Below, one piece after another: positions 11,799-23,493 of a DNA stretch of 64,000 nucleotides. Origin of the DNA: Gordionus sp. m RMFG-2023 (Eukaryota; Nematomorpha; Gordioida; Chordodea; Parachordodidae); NCBI RefSeq assembly GCF_954871325.1, contig NC_088776.1, positions 22,864,508-22,928,507 of the forward strand, given 5' to 3'. The first letter of the stretch is position 1; every line of letters begins with the position of its first letter. The translations under genes and the position numbers were made by a program. A model generated the notes under the pieces. That model had not been told where the DNA came from and did no database searches. It saw only the letters and a program-made list of their open reading frames with translations.

Positions 11799-12265
11799 AA
11801 TGAATAAGTCGCTGAATATCAAGGCTTAAAATAGTAAATAATTGTACATGCGAATTTGATTGAATTGATAATCCTTTTGAAGGAAGAATCTATAAAACCT
11901 AAAATAAAATAATTTTAAGGTTATAAAAATAAGTTTATTTCTAACCTGGCCTTATTTGTATTTGCTGACTCCAAATTCTTAAGAATGTTAAAACATCCTA
12001 CTAAGCAAAATTTTAAAACAAATTAAAATGATCCAAGCCATGCAAAACAAAAATTATAATAAATTGGCCCAGGCTGGACAAGTTCATAAGTAAATAAAAC
12101 TCTTAATTTCTTAAGTTTTTATAAAATTAAATGTAATTTATATGGAACCAAAAAATTGTGACAGTTTTTATTCTTATATGGAATCTTCAGTTTATATATA
12201 TACGATTGCATAAAGTAAATAAGATACCTAATAAACTTGGATAAAAATTGCTGAACTTGCCAACC
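11799..12265. other. Remainder of THAP9-like fragment, then AT-rich DNA
   Basis: 11799-11848 is the rest of the 206-bp duplicate interrupted by the Gypsy element. To about 11935 the minus strand still reads as the transposase fragment. From there to 12265 nothing is recognised. Confidence 0.5.
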
Positions 12266-13292
12266 CATTGGCGTACGCAGCGGTTGGGGGGGGGGCAGGG
12301 GGACAAACCCCCCTCCCAAGCCAAAAAATGCAGATGCCGGATATATTTTTCAAAAATATTATTGTTTATATTAATTTATATTTGTTTATATTTATTCGTA
12401 TCTCATATTAAGTATATATTTAATTACATTTATTATCACATTCATATACTAAGTTATTTTATCAATTAATTTCGATTTCAAGTTTTCCGGCGTAATATTT
12501 ACTTATTATTTTCAAATTTTTAGTGGCGTAATATTTATCTACCATTTTCAAATTTCTAGTCAAATAATAATTATTTCTGAAACTTCTTGTCCAACAGGGA
12601 AAAATAAATTGCTACCTTGTCCAACGAGATAGAGTCTCTGCCATCAAGCAGTAACAGCTTTTAAGGAGTTAGAAGAGCCAATTATTTGCTATTACTGAAA
12701 TATCACAATGGCCTGAAAGAAATATTTCCTCAGAAGCAAGAAAATTATTGGATTCAATGCTTATTCCAAATTTTATTTCTCATTAGAATGTATTATTTAA
12801 TTATACAACTATTTTAAGTATTACTTTTCAAAAACATTATACAACTATTTTAAGTATTACTTTTCAAAAACATGACATTGACTTGATTAAGAAGATGAGA
12901 ATAGCGGAGAGCATTTTATCAGAACTCAAGGAAATTAGGGCTAATGTTGATGAAGAATTTCATATTTTATTGTTGAGTCAAAAGCACAGCTATACGTGTT
13001 TAATATTTGTCTCCCAGGACTTGTAGCAAGGCAAGGTCATCGTTAAAACATTAATATAGGATCAGTAGAAGAGTATATCTTAAATACAGATACATTTATA
13101 CCCCAAATAAATGAATTTTTAATTCATCATGCAGCACTTACTAATCTGCAAATATTACTTCCACAAAAGCCTTCCCAACCTTTTTCAGATGGTGATAGAA
13201 AAAAAAATATTTGTTAGATTTTTAATATGAAGATGTTAAAGTATCTTATGATGCCTTACTAGCTGAATAACTATGTTCATAAGATTAACAAT

Positions 13293-13515
13293 TAGTGTTG
13301 TTAAATGGCTCGTTTTGAGCCGATTTTTAAAAACGGCTAACTCAATATTTCGTCCAGAAAAATATTACGCAAGCCTCAAGATTTTGCTCATAGAAGGAAC
13401 AAAGGTCTAGGCATATATTATCGAAATCTCGTGACTTAGGCAATATTTTTCTGGCTAAAATATTGAGTTAGCCGTTTTGAAAAATCTGCTCAAAATGAGC
13501 CGTTTAACAACACTA
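13293..13515. mobile_element. hAT-type MITE, TAGTGTTG...CAACACTA
   Basis: 223-bp non-coding element with terminal inverted repeats (TAGTGTTGTTAAA, GGCTCGTTTTGAGC near the left; mirrored at the right). The 8-bp target duplication is TTAACAAT/TTAACATT with one mismatch. It is inserted in hAT A at a place where copy B is uninterrupted. A related copy is at 30937. Confidence 0.85.
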
Positions 13516-13685
13516 TTAACATTGGTTGATATAGTCCAAAAAAATGCTATGGATGCTCTGCATTATTTCAAACACATTTTAGATTAAATTCCCAATGTAT
13601 TAAAAGGGTTTATAAACTCTTCCCATTAGTAAACTAATGAGAGAACATTCTCTTTTTTAAGAAGAATAACAGAGGCCTGCAGAAG

Positions 13686-13846
13686 TACAATTTGCAGGGC
13701 ACAGCCCGGATTTTTTTAAAAGATTTTTTACGGCCCGGCCTGGGTTTTTTTTAAAAAATTTTCAGGCCTAGCCCGGCTTTTTTTAAAAAAATTTCAGGCC
13801 TAGCCCGGCTTTTTTTAAAAAAATTTAAGGGCCGCTCTGAAAAACA
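13686..13846. repeat. GC-rich/T-run insert inside hAT A
   Basis: Three rounds of GGCCCGGC-like blocks separated by TTTTTTTAAAAAAATTT. It lies between the RTFSFLRRITE and SRLKGL parts of the transposase, with AGAAGTAC on both sides as a possible 8-bp target duplication. Larger versions occupy the same site in copies B (35030-35325) and C (32875-33180). Confidence 0.65.
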
Positions 13847-14240
13847 TACCAAGAAGTACAACATCTGAAAGTAGATTGAAAGGTTTGGATTTTTTAAATA
13901 TTCGTAGGCATTTGACGACAAGCAAGGATGAGATAATTGAAAAATTAGCTCAATCACAACGAAGATTGGATTTTACATTGTAAATATATAACATATAAAA
14001 TGTAATTATTCCTAAGAAACTTTTTGTGTAAAGGCTCAAAAAATTCAAATTTCTATTTTGGGTCAAAGTGATTCTTTACATATCATTTTTTTATAATTCA
14101 CATAAATTTAAAATTGTGTATTAGAAATAGTTATTAGTCCTAATAAATTTATGTTTGATATTTTTAAAAAACAATAATATTTCTTAAAAAATTTTATTAT
14201 CCCCCCACCCTCCCAGACAAAATTCCTGCATACGCTCCTG

Positions 14241-15285
14241 TGCTAACCTGCATATTACAAGCAAAGAGCTTATACTTATTTTATAAGATATGACTATATT
14301 ATTATAATTAATGTAAATAATATAAATAATATAAATTAAGAAAATAAAAATAAATGCTTTTGATAAAATATAATGTTTGATTAATAAAATTGTATCAGTA
14401 TAAAATTAAATATAAAATAAATAATGAACTGATGATATTAAGAACTAGCTAAGGGCAAAATAATTATTATAAATATAACCATAGTATTACTTATATTAAG
14501 AATTGGTTGTAAGACAAATTATCATCGATGTACTCAACATGGTGTTAATGGCGTCTCCAGCTGATTTCAATTGATATGCTTAAAAATGAGCTCCGTGAAG
14601 TTGGCCGAACATTTGGAAACGATGAATCATATGTAATTTTTTAGTGCTTCGTTAGTGCTTATTAGTGCTTCAATCCTTATAGTAGCCGAATTTAAGGAAA
14701 AAAGGTTATAAGCAAAAACAAAAATTTGTGCCAACTTCACGCTTAAAAGTTGATTGAAAGCACGAATGATAAAACTTATATCATTCTTTAGTGCCTAGTT
14801 AGTAGAGGTTATTGCTTCATTCACTTTTTTAGCCTAATTTTCGTGATCCGTGATATATATCGCATATGCCCTCTGACGCTGAATAAACAACAGTGCTACG
14901 CTAGGTATTCCTCATTTCCATCTAATTGGAACATAAGTTAATTGGGGTGAAAGTTGAAAAAAAATATATGAGGACTCTACACGTTTGTGGGCAAGCCGTA
15001 CGTACTTGTACGCGCAACATTTCGAAAAATGTTACAGACGTCTATAGGCATTAAGAAAAAGAGCGGGGCAAAAAAAAGAGCCTATGCCCAAGAACTGAGG
15101 TATAAGTTATTTATTTTAAAGGTGGGTTGTGGCTGATTTTAAATTTAATAAAGCTGTAAATTTATACTAAAAAAAAATTTTAAAGAGCATACCAATTCCA
15201 TTATGGTTTGTCCTGAAGTCCTGAAAAGGTTTGAAAAATACTAGTTGAGAATAATTAACATTATAAAAGCAAGCCTAGATGTTTT
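14241..15285. other. Unassigned DNA between hAT A and the LINE
   Basis: AT-rich with a modestly higher-GC part at about 14530-15080. No protein or RNA gene recognised. The last few hundred bases could be the 3' untranslated part of the LINE. Confidence 0.4.
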
Positions 15286-17838
15286 TTATTTAAAATATTT
15301 GTCTTTAATTCTGAAAAGCTTCTTTATGAAATTTTTACAGTTGTTTAACTTGATAAATTGTTTCATGTTTAAGTTTAGTTCCATAATATATTTTATGGTT
15401 TTATAATACCATAAAGATTTATATTTTGTATATTCTTTCCTATTATAAGTGTAGAACCATGTAATGGCGTTATGAACTAGATTATGGTCTGAGTTCCTTA
15501 TGATGTGAGCTAGGAATTGAATGCGAAGTTTCTTTAATGTAATATGAATTGGAGTGTGTTTTGATATTCTCCATAAATTATTATTAGATATTACTTTTGG
15601 GTAGAAGATACCATTTATAGTACGGAGGCAGTTATTTATGAATGATTGTAATCTTTTATTTTCTGTTTTATTAATTTCCCATAAATCTCCACCAAATAAT
15701 AATATAAGAATAGTCTGGTGTGTACAGAAATCTCTTTCGCTTTCCATATTTTTATATATTTATAAAATGCCCCTCTCGCTTTTTGTATTCTAATTTTCAA
15801 TTCTTCTTTACTACAGCATCCTTTATTGTCAAGCATAACACCTAAATATTTTATTTTATCTACAATCTTAATTGCATTTCCTCCAATTGTAAAATTTAAA
15901 TTTTGAGTTGCATTTGGGGAAGGAAGAATAAAAGTTTTATTAAAGTTTATTTTTAGACCCAATCTCAAACTTAATGTTTCTAATAAGTATAACATATTTT
16001 TTGTTTCTTCAACACTGTAGACACAATGGCTATATCATCAGCATAAGATATTATTCGATTTTCCACACTTATTGTAACATTTGAACATATATCTAATATA
16101 TTTGCAGCTCCCAGGGCTTCTTTTATGATTTTATACATTATGATATTGAACAAGAAAGGTGAAAGTGTGACACCTTTTTTAATTCTGAAAGAGGGAGATA
16201 CTTTATTGTTTATTTTAAAACAAGCAGATAAATTAGAATAGTGATTCTTTAGAATGTAGATAACATTAGATTCCAGAATTCCAAAAGTTTTCTCCACAGG
16301 GCATCATGATTTACGCTATCAATAGCTCTGCTAAAATCTAAGAAAGTGAAGAAAGCTGGAATTTTATATTTCCAACATTTCTGTATCATTATTTTTAAAG
16401 CTAGAATAGGTTCTAGAATATTTTTATTTGGTCTATAAGCACAAATATATTTAGGGAATAAGTTTGATATAGATGACATCATCCTGTTTTTTAACAGGAC
16501 CATAAAAATCGTAGATACAGTAGAAGTAAGAGCAACGGCGCGATAGTCATTAAAATTTTTTGGGTCATTTATTTTAGGAAAATTACATAAGAAAGAAATA
16601 TTCCATTCTGCAGGGGTTTTTCCGGTTTCCCATATTTTATTAAAAAGAGATAATAAAAGGGAGGATATAGTTCTAGGAGCAATTTTGAGATGTTCAGCTG
16701 TTATTTTATCAAGTCCGGGAGCTTTATTATTACGCAATTTTTTAATTACTTTTACAATTTCATCCGTGGAGAAACTTGACGGGGGTCACTAATGTTTGTT
16801 GGATAGATAGCTCTTCTTGAGTCGAAGACCATCATATAATAGAAAGCCATAGTGCTATTTGTTCTACTTGGTAAAAGATTTGCTTTCCATTTGCTAAAAC
16901 TAAATAGGGAAGTTTCTTAAAGCTGTACGGTTTATAAAAATATTTCAATATAAGCATCATAAATTCTATTTTCTTTCATATCCTTATCAATTTCAAAGGC
17001 TATTTTTGCAATGTATCTCCTTTTATTGCTCCTCAACAATTTTTGTACATCTTTCCACAATTCTTTATTCAGATTGTTATCTTCTCTGAGCTGACTAATT
17101 TTTGCTATTGTTTTATTTGTTAACCATTCACTTCTTGAATAAATATTTATATTAGGTGGCCTATTATAGGAATCTGTAATATCTTTTTTGAAAAGGTTCC
17201 AGCATTCATCAATAATTCCATTCGAGGACATGTTTAGAAAATTATCTCTTTTTCTGACAAGTATTTGATCAAATAGCAACAAATCATCTTGCAACTGAGC
17301 TTTAATTTGTTTTCTGGAGAGGAGAGGTTTAAAGAGATTTGCCTTGTGAAAAAATGTATTTGGACTATCCCCATTATACCCCATAAATTTTTTATAGTTA
17401 TTTTGGCTACTACTATTCTGTGATCTGACAATTTATTATTGGTAGACACTATAACATCATCAAACCACCCATGAATATTTGACATGAAGAAATCTATTTG
17501 GGATTTCTAATTTGATCTTACAAAAGTATAAGTGTTTATCTCACGATGGTGAAAAAAAGTATTTTCAATTTTAAAGTTTTTGTTTTTACAAAGATCAAGT
17601 AATTTTTTACTATCTTCACTATTGGATTGTTGTATAGTTGCATTACCAATGATATTCTTATTAGCATACTCTTCAATTTTTCCAATTTTCAGATTAAGAT
17701 CACCTAATATTATTATATTATATCTTGATGGCAAAAAATCAATCAAGGTGGTCATTGTGTCAATAAAACTTAATCTATCATTTTTTCTAGGTGGAGCATA
17801 AAATTTATAATTATTGTAGGTTTAAATTTAGTATTCAG
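15286..17838 (-). mobile_element. RTE-clade LINE, 5'-truncated and frameshifted
   Basis: On the minus strand, in order: apurinic-like endonuclease (INFYAPP, ~17.8 kb; ILGDLN, ~17.7 kb; KLSDHRIVV, ~17.43 kb), a linker, reverse transcriptase (NKAPGLDKITAEHL, ~16.7 kb; FNDYRAVALTS, ~16.53 kb; FLDFSRAIDSVNHDAL, ~16.33 kb; LSPFLFNI, ~16.15 kb; YADDIAIVS, ~16.04 kb). The RTE-type tail follows (KYLGVML, RLQSFINNCLRTINGI, FLAHIIRNSDHN). The YADD active site is retained. The reading frame is broken at several places (about 15.7, 16.0, 16.27, 16.8-16.9, 17.3 and 17.5 kb). The 5' part of the endonuclease is cut off where a hAT terminus begins at 17839. It is a dead copy of moderate age, since long blocks still read cleanly. 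Confidence 0.88.
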
Positions 17839-20379
17839 CAGAGTTGGGCAGTACCGCGAATACTTGTATCTAAGATACAAGATACAAGATCCTTTTGTAT
17901 CTTGTACTCAGTATCTTATTGACATTTTTAATAAGATACTAGTATCTGTATCTAAGATCCTTTATTTTGAAAAGAATCTTGTATTTTTTTCATTTTCTTT
18001 AAAAAGATACAGATACAGATTCTTTTAAATATTCTTGTTTAAAACATTTACATATTACACAATGTAACTTTATTTTCTTCGTGAAATCTTGTATTATTTT
18101 CTTTATTTTTTCCCGCTATATTTTAAATATATTGATAACCAAAATTAGTTAAAAATGTTATAGGTCACAAAGATAGATAGATTAAAAATAACAACACCAA
18201 AACTAAATAAGAGAAGGATATATTTTATATGTAATATTTTTTAATTTGTAAAATGTTTAACAATCATAGTAGTGAAGATGAAATTATGGAGATGGGTTCT
18301 CCTGAATCAAATCCGAATCTTAAAATTCTAGATTTTTATAAAATAATTCATGTGAAAAAGAACAAGGTACAAGCTGGATGTCAAAATTGCACAAGTAAAA
18401 AAGTTATTAAAGGTTCAACAAACTACTTTACAAACTTTGTTAAACATATTAAAGTATATTATATTTTTATTTTATAATTATCAACATAATAATACCTATA
18501 CTTCAGTCCCTCTTAGATAATTGTTATTAAAAATTTTTATAGAAGATGGTTGTAAACAAATTAAAATCATTTTGGATATATATTTTTTAGGGGTGTGTCG
18601 ATACCACTTTTTGGAGGCCGATCCGATATTCCCGATATTAAATTGATATCGGCCGATTACCGATCCGATATCATATCTAATTTTGTATTCTCTAAAGATA
18701 CAAATGCTTTTAATTTTTAATATACTTTATTAGTATAACATCTATAATTTAACTATACCATAACTTATGTCATTTAAATAATTATAATGATGAGTTATAG
18801 TTTATATTCAATTCAATTGCAATTCTAAAAGTATATAAAATATTTTTATTATTAAATCACTTTTATATAATAAATAATAACATTAATCTATATACATAAT
18901 AAGTAATAAACAATTATATTATGAAATTTGAAATAAATATTTAAAATAATATTTAACATTAATATAACGAAGATTTCTTTTTAGAAATACCAATATTTCC
19001 AATTTATCAGAGGTCAGCTTGTGGCGATAATAACTGTCAATATCACCAGCTTCACTAAAAACAGATTCTGAAGAGAATCTCACACACCTTTATAAACAGA
19101 ATGCGCAAAAAAAATAACAATATGGCAGAATATATATTAATTAATTATTAAACATAATAATTTTCTTTAATACATTTTAAATTGATTAAATTTTGTAAAT
19201 AAATACTGTAATGTAATTTTACTTATATCATAAATAAATAAAAGTAACTAATAAAGTTAAATTCTACCTTATTATAATTATTTTATTAAGAGCCTTTTAA
19301 AATTATTTAATATTTTTGTATATCAATTGTAGCTTAAATATTTTCTCTAATAAGAACTTGTTAAAATAATTATATATAAAATATATTAGGGATGTGCCGA
19401 TTTTTTTATCGGATCAGATCGGGCCGGTTTCACCCATTTTAAAATATCGGTTATCCGCCAATATTATAAAATTTGTTCCGATATAAAATGGCTTCTTTAA
19501 CAAAAATAAAATGTTATAAAATTAAAAAAAAATTTATATATAAAATCATTTATTTTTATAAATAAAATCGAAATCCATTTTTATGTATATTTTTTTAATA
19601 ATAATTATGTATTTAATAATTATAATATAAAGTTGTACATTATTATGATATTTTTTATATATAATTAATGATTTTGCAAGAAATATATAAAAAAAATTTG
19701 AAAAGAGATTTAAATGATATTTATATATATGATATTACAAACGCAAGAATTAATAAGTCATATTAGAAAATAAACTAATTTAAATAATACATAAAAATCA
19801 CAAATAAGTAATGATAAATACTTATTAAAGATAATGAATAAAATAAAACTAGTATATTTTTTTTAGAGATGCCATTTAGCCATATACTCCGAATATAAGC
19901 TATATTTAAAACAACACAGAAAATAACCTGCAAATTCTAATAAATCATTTGATTTAATTTTTTTTCTTATTTGCAAATTTTCAACTCCCATTAAATATAC
20001 TACTCTCCCTTCCTTGTTTAAGCTATTAATGGGGAAAAACTAATATTAAAATCCCTGGTTATTATAATTAATTTATTAATAAATATTTTATCAATTATTG
20101 CAAATATTCATTCTTATATGTGTATGCTATGTTCTTCACAAATAAATAATAAAAACTGTATTTTATAAACTATTCTAATTTAATTGGTATTTATAATTTA
20201 AAAGTATCTTCTATTTAAGATACTCTAATTTAGTAAAAGATACAAGTAAAAGATACAAGTATCTTGTATCTTTTTGATATTTTGAAAAAGATACTAGTAT
20301 CTGTATCTAAGATTCATTTTTTTATAAAGAATCTGTATCTGTATCTAGATTCTTTTTCTGGAGGACCTGCCCAACTCTG
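17839..20379 (+). mobile_element. BED-finger hAT DNA transposon with nested hAT pieces, degraded
   Basis: Terminal sequences CAGAGTTGGGCAG (left) and CTGCCCAACTCTG (right) are perfect inverted repeats. Subterminal regions are rich in AAGATACAAGATAC-type repeats. An 8-bp target duplication was not found, so the two ends may not be from one insertion. At 18253-18477 a plus-strand frame holds a BED-type zinc finger (C-x2-C in AGCQNCTSK, then FVKHIK). From 18589 a second hAT-like left terminus (TAGGGGTGTGTCGATACC, then ATCGGCCGAT blocks) begins. At 19085-18961 (minus) a dimerisation domain reads SSESVFSEAGDIDSYYRHKL. A third similar left-end sequence (GGGATGTGCCGAT) is at about 19389. Confidence 0.7.
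18253..18477 (+). pseudogene. BED-type zinc-finger fragment of a hAT transposase
   Basis: 75-codon open frame starting MFNNHSSEDE. Residues ~27-68 (ILDFYKIIH, QAGCQNCTSK, NYFTNFVKHIK) have the BED-finger spacing. It may be the first exon of the transposase, with a donor site after the finger. No catalytic part follows in any frame. Confidence 0.55.
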
Positions 20380-20950
20380 AGACAGTGGCCCCTACACTTT
20401 TTGAGCGAATGAAGCAGGATACCCCCATGAAAAGTACCCCCTTGAAAAGTATCCCCCGCCCCATCGAAAAAATGATAATTATGACACCCATAAATTTCAA
20501 AAATAATTTTTATTACATCAATTTTTAATATATAATATAAATAAAATGCAAAAAATATAACTTTATAAATATTATTTTTAAATTAATAATTTAGATAAAT
20601 TAGGGGAAGAGAAAGCGAAAGAATTTATAATTTCATCAGTATTTAATTGTTTAAATAAAAAATTTCTCATTGATAATATAGTTAAATTATTGAGAAAAGA
20701 ATCTTTCATGGTACTGCGCAGTCTTGTTTTAATTAATTTAATTTTACTCATGACTCTTTCGGCAGTACATGAGGCTGTGGGAATGGTTAATAAATATTTA
20801 TATAAAATTCTTAAATTAGGGAAAGCAGAAAAATTTAAAAGTAAACGATAAGGTAAAATAAATGAATAGTTTTTCCAATCTGAATCGTAAGTCCCTGAAT
20901 ATCATCATCATCAGAAGAAGCTAAATAATGTATTAGTAAAAATATTTTAA

Positions 20951-21391
20951 TTAAATAAATTTACAATTCTCAGAATCTGACAAATCTTCTTTAACCTCTA
21001 GGTCACTAGTAATAATTACGTCCCCCGTTTTAGCCATTTTATAAATATTTCTAAACATCAACATTTCCTCAAAAACTTGACTTGTATTTAATTGATAAAA
21101 TTCACAGATATCCTTGATATCATCTTTAACAATTGCCTTTTCCGCCATTCCCTTTGGGGTAAAAAATGATGTTTGACTCAAAAATTTTATCGATTCATCG
21201 TTAAATCTTTCACTAAACTGCATAATAATTAAATCAAGTGCAGCATAAAACACACTGATTTTAAAGCTAAAATAAAATATTATATTATACCTCTCCTTTT
21301 TGGATTGTAATGTTTGAAGTCTTGAACTTTCAAAATCAAAAGGTAAATTTCTCTTCTTCATAAAATCTTGGGCCTTTGAAAAGACATCCAA
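20951..21391 (-). CDS. hAT transposase C-terminal-half exon
   Basis: 146 codons, MDVFSKAQDFMKKRNLPFDF..., the linker before the dimerisation domain in zf-MYM1-like hATs. It ends in an acidic stretch (DLEVKEDLSDSENC). The remaining tail continues at about 20790-20660 in another frame, implying an intron or a frameshift. It is part of the element at 20383-22956. Confidence 0.6.
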   Translation of the reverse strand: MDVFSKAQDFMKKRNLPFDFESSRLQTLQSKKERYNIIFYFSFKISVFYAALDLIIMQFSERFNDESIKFLSQTSFFTPKGMAEKAIVKDDIKDICEFYQLNTSQVFEEMLMFRNIYKMAKTGDVIITSDLEVKEDLSDSENCKFI

Positions 21392-21792
21392 AAATTCAGT
21401 GTTATTATCTATTTTAGGATTATAAAATAATAAAAGATAGTAATTTAAATTATACTTCTCATATTAATCAGGCAATCTTTTGCCAATTGAATTTGATTTA
21501 TTGCAAACCCTATATCCTTCGAAATGGTTTGCAATTTTGTACAAGCCAAGCTAGTTATCAACAATATTTTATCCAAAACACATAGTGATAAAATAAAATC
21601 AAATTTTTCTATTCTATAGACTATAGCACTAGCCATAGTGGAAGTGGCAGGATCTTCAGAATCCTTTAAATTTGCCAAAGCTGCCCTCAAAGCATCATAA
21701 AGTAGGAAAAAATTTACAATCGCCTTATATGATGTTAGCCAGCTTCTATAAATATAAAATAAACATTATATATCGAAACAATTAAGATAATA

Positions 21793-22239
21793 TTACCGAG
21801 TGGTATTCTTGATGCATAAAAATCTATGTGATTTTGTCAGTAAATCACTCTGACATGTTTTGAGCACTTCATATCTTTTAACACCATTAAAATATACGTA
21901 AATTTCGTCTAATATTCCCAAGACATTTGGCAGCTCTTTTACTGATTGGCATAATTGAACAACTATTAAATTTAATCGATGACAATAGCACCAAATAAAA
22001 GCTGCCTTTGGCGACTCCGCTCTAATCAAAACCTGCACTCCATTAATTCTTCCACTCATGTTTGAGGCGCCATCATAGCTTTGCCCCACTAGGAATTCGA
22101 GGGGTAGATTCATGGAGCCAGGCTTGGATATTATATTCTCTTTAATATCGAGGCCCGTTGTATTTCCCGTACAATAAATGTCTATCAGCCTTTCAACGGG
22201 CTTAGGTGTCTCGCTATTTTCAACATATCTCACTATCAA
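21793..22239 (-). CDS. hAT transposase core exon (DUF4371/RNase H-like)
   Basis: 148 codons starting MIVRYVENSETPKPVERLI. It contains the DUF4371 signature LVGQSYDGASNMSGRINGVQ, followed by WCYCHRLNLIVVQLC, both highly conserved in zf-MYM1/ZMYM1-like hAT transposases. The ATG is probably internal to a longer exon, since sequence upstream still reads like the family (for example FNRCYSIIVDGTYDVS at about 22300-22250). Downstream codons approach a splice-like TTGCATAAAAATC region. Confidence 0.7.
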   Translation of the reverse strand: MIVRYVENSETPKPVERLIDIYCTGNTTGLDIKENIISKPGSMNLPLEFLVGQSYDGASNMSGRINGVQVLIRAESPKAAFIWCYCHRLNLIVVQLCQSVKELPNVLGILDEIYVYFNGVKRYEVLKTCQSDLLTKSHRFLCIKNTTR

Positions 22240-22956
22240 AGCTATTGCTTCTGATTTCGATACATCATATGTGCCATCAACTATAATTGAATAGCACCTG
22301 TTGAATTCAATCTCCTTTTGAATTTTTTTATAACCATATTTTTCATGGTTTCAATAAGAATATTTATGTTATTATATGATAACAGATTTGAATATAATTT
22401 AGATTTTAATCCCTTAATTTTTTTCTCACTTCTTATTTAATAAAAAAAATTATTTTGCTATTTGTCCAATTTTGAGAAATATTCTTAAAAGCCACTATTT
22501 CAAAGCTTTTCTTTATATCGTGAAAATTAAGCCCACCATGTCTTTTTCTAATATGATCTGTCCATTTATCATCTCTTATATTATGATATGTACAATTTTT
22601 AATCAAGCATTTATATTTTTTTTGGTTAATATTTTTGGGCATATTTTGACAATGATCTAAAAATTATAAATGATTATATATAAGATTTAATATTTAAATT
22701 TTTACTATTCCCTTTGATAAAATTTAAATTTTGCGCCAAATCTTGAAAGTGGAAAAATAATTTTATGATAAGAAATATCGGATAACAAACTAATTTGCTA
22801 AACATCGACCATAAAAATTTTTAAAATAAAAAATTAAAAAATTTTTTTTAAAATTTTAAAATAAAAAATAAAAGATTTAAAAAAAAAAGTACCCCCATAG
22901 AAATTTATAGAAGCAGTTGCTTCGGACCCCCCCCCCCCCCGTTGTAGGGGTCACTG

Positions 22957-23493
22957 GACACAAACACACAAAAAATGGTAAAATATGAATGAATGATGAT
23001 TTATTATTGGATAAAAATAAAACAGTATAGAAAGAAATTTATAAAATAAACATGTTTTTTTAATAAATATTTAAAATTTATTTTAAAAATATAAAAATAA
23101 TCAATTACAAAAATGTTTTTTAAATTTGGGGGTCTGGATAAATTTTTTTGGGGCCGAATATTTTTTCTGGTCCAAATTTGGGGGCCAAAAATTTTTTTGG
23201 GAAGTGGGGAGGAGCCCTTTCCGTGGCTACGGCCCAGGGTATCACTTACTTTTACAATCTCAGGGAGATCAAAAAATATTTTTAAGTTATTTTCAAATAA
23301 CCTTTTTTTTATATTTTTAATAATGTATATAAATTTTAAATATATCCCAAATAAGGCCAACTAGGAATATTTATGAGAGCAAATGAGGGAGGGGGGGGGG
23401 TGGAAGTTAAATTATTTTTAAGCCAAATATATACCAAACCTATTCAAAAAAGAATATAAAATGAATAATTAATTATTGGTATTCAATTCACAT
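22957..23493. other. hAT-terminus-like sequence and AT-rich DNA
   Basis: 23113-23237 is G-rich on the plus strand with repeated TTTGGGGG and ends CCGTGGCTACGGCCC, the form of a hAT right terminus. It mirrors the left-type CAGGGCCGTAGC at 1000. No transposase is attached. A segment at about 22985-23030 is the inverse of 50369-50414 in hAT G. Confidence 0.45.

Larger units (their letters stand above)
12266..14240 (+). mobile_element. hAT DNA transposon copy 'A' (zf-MYM1-like family), degraded
   Basis: Ends are CATTGGCGTACGCAGCGG at the left and CTGCATACGCTCCTG at the right. Flanking 8-bp target duplications are TGCCAACC (12258-12265) and TGCTAACC (14241-14248), one mismatch. Long G and C runs lie just inside both ends. 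Plus-strand transposase remnants include the LIKKMRIA region (~12890), a dimerisation signature (RTFSFLRRITE, ~13640) and SRLKGLDFLNIRRHL (~13870). Stops and frameshifts are frequent. A 223-bp MITE (13293-13515) and a GC-rich/T-run insert (~13690-13846) interrupt it. Same family as copies B, C and D. Confidence 0.88.
20383..22956 (-). mobile_element. DUF4371/zf-MYM1-type hAT transposon, long coding remnants
   Basis: Inverted ends CAGTGGCCCCTACA (left) and TGTAGGGGTCACTG (right), with C/G runs just inside. No clear target duplication was seen. The minus strand carries, from N to C: a C2H2-like finger (22642-22433; CLIKNCTYHN, HIRKRHGG), the DUF4371 core with GQSYDGASNMSG and CYCHRLNL (22239-21793), a middle part (21690-21445), KAQDFMKKRNLPF (21391-20951), and a dimerisation domain at about 20790-20660 (SCTAERVMSKIKLIKTRLRS). 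Gaps between the frames carry splice-like sequence and may be introns. The hallmark residues of the core and tail are preserved, so this is a relatively young copy. Confidence 0.82.

Noticed and set aside
12119-12319. Short frames across the left end of hAT A
   Set aside because: They span a transposon terminus and a G-run; no conserved content.
13751-13957. Open frame with repeated KKAGLGLKIF-type motifs
   Set aside because: Produced by the GC-block/T-run repeat in hAT A, not a protein.
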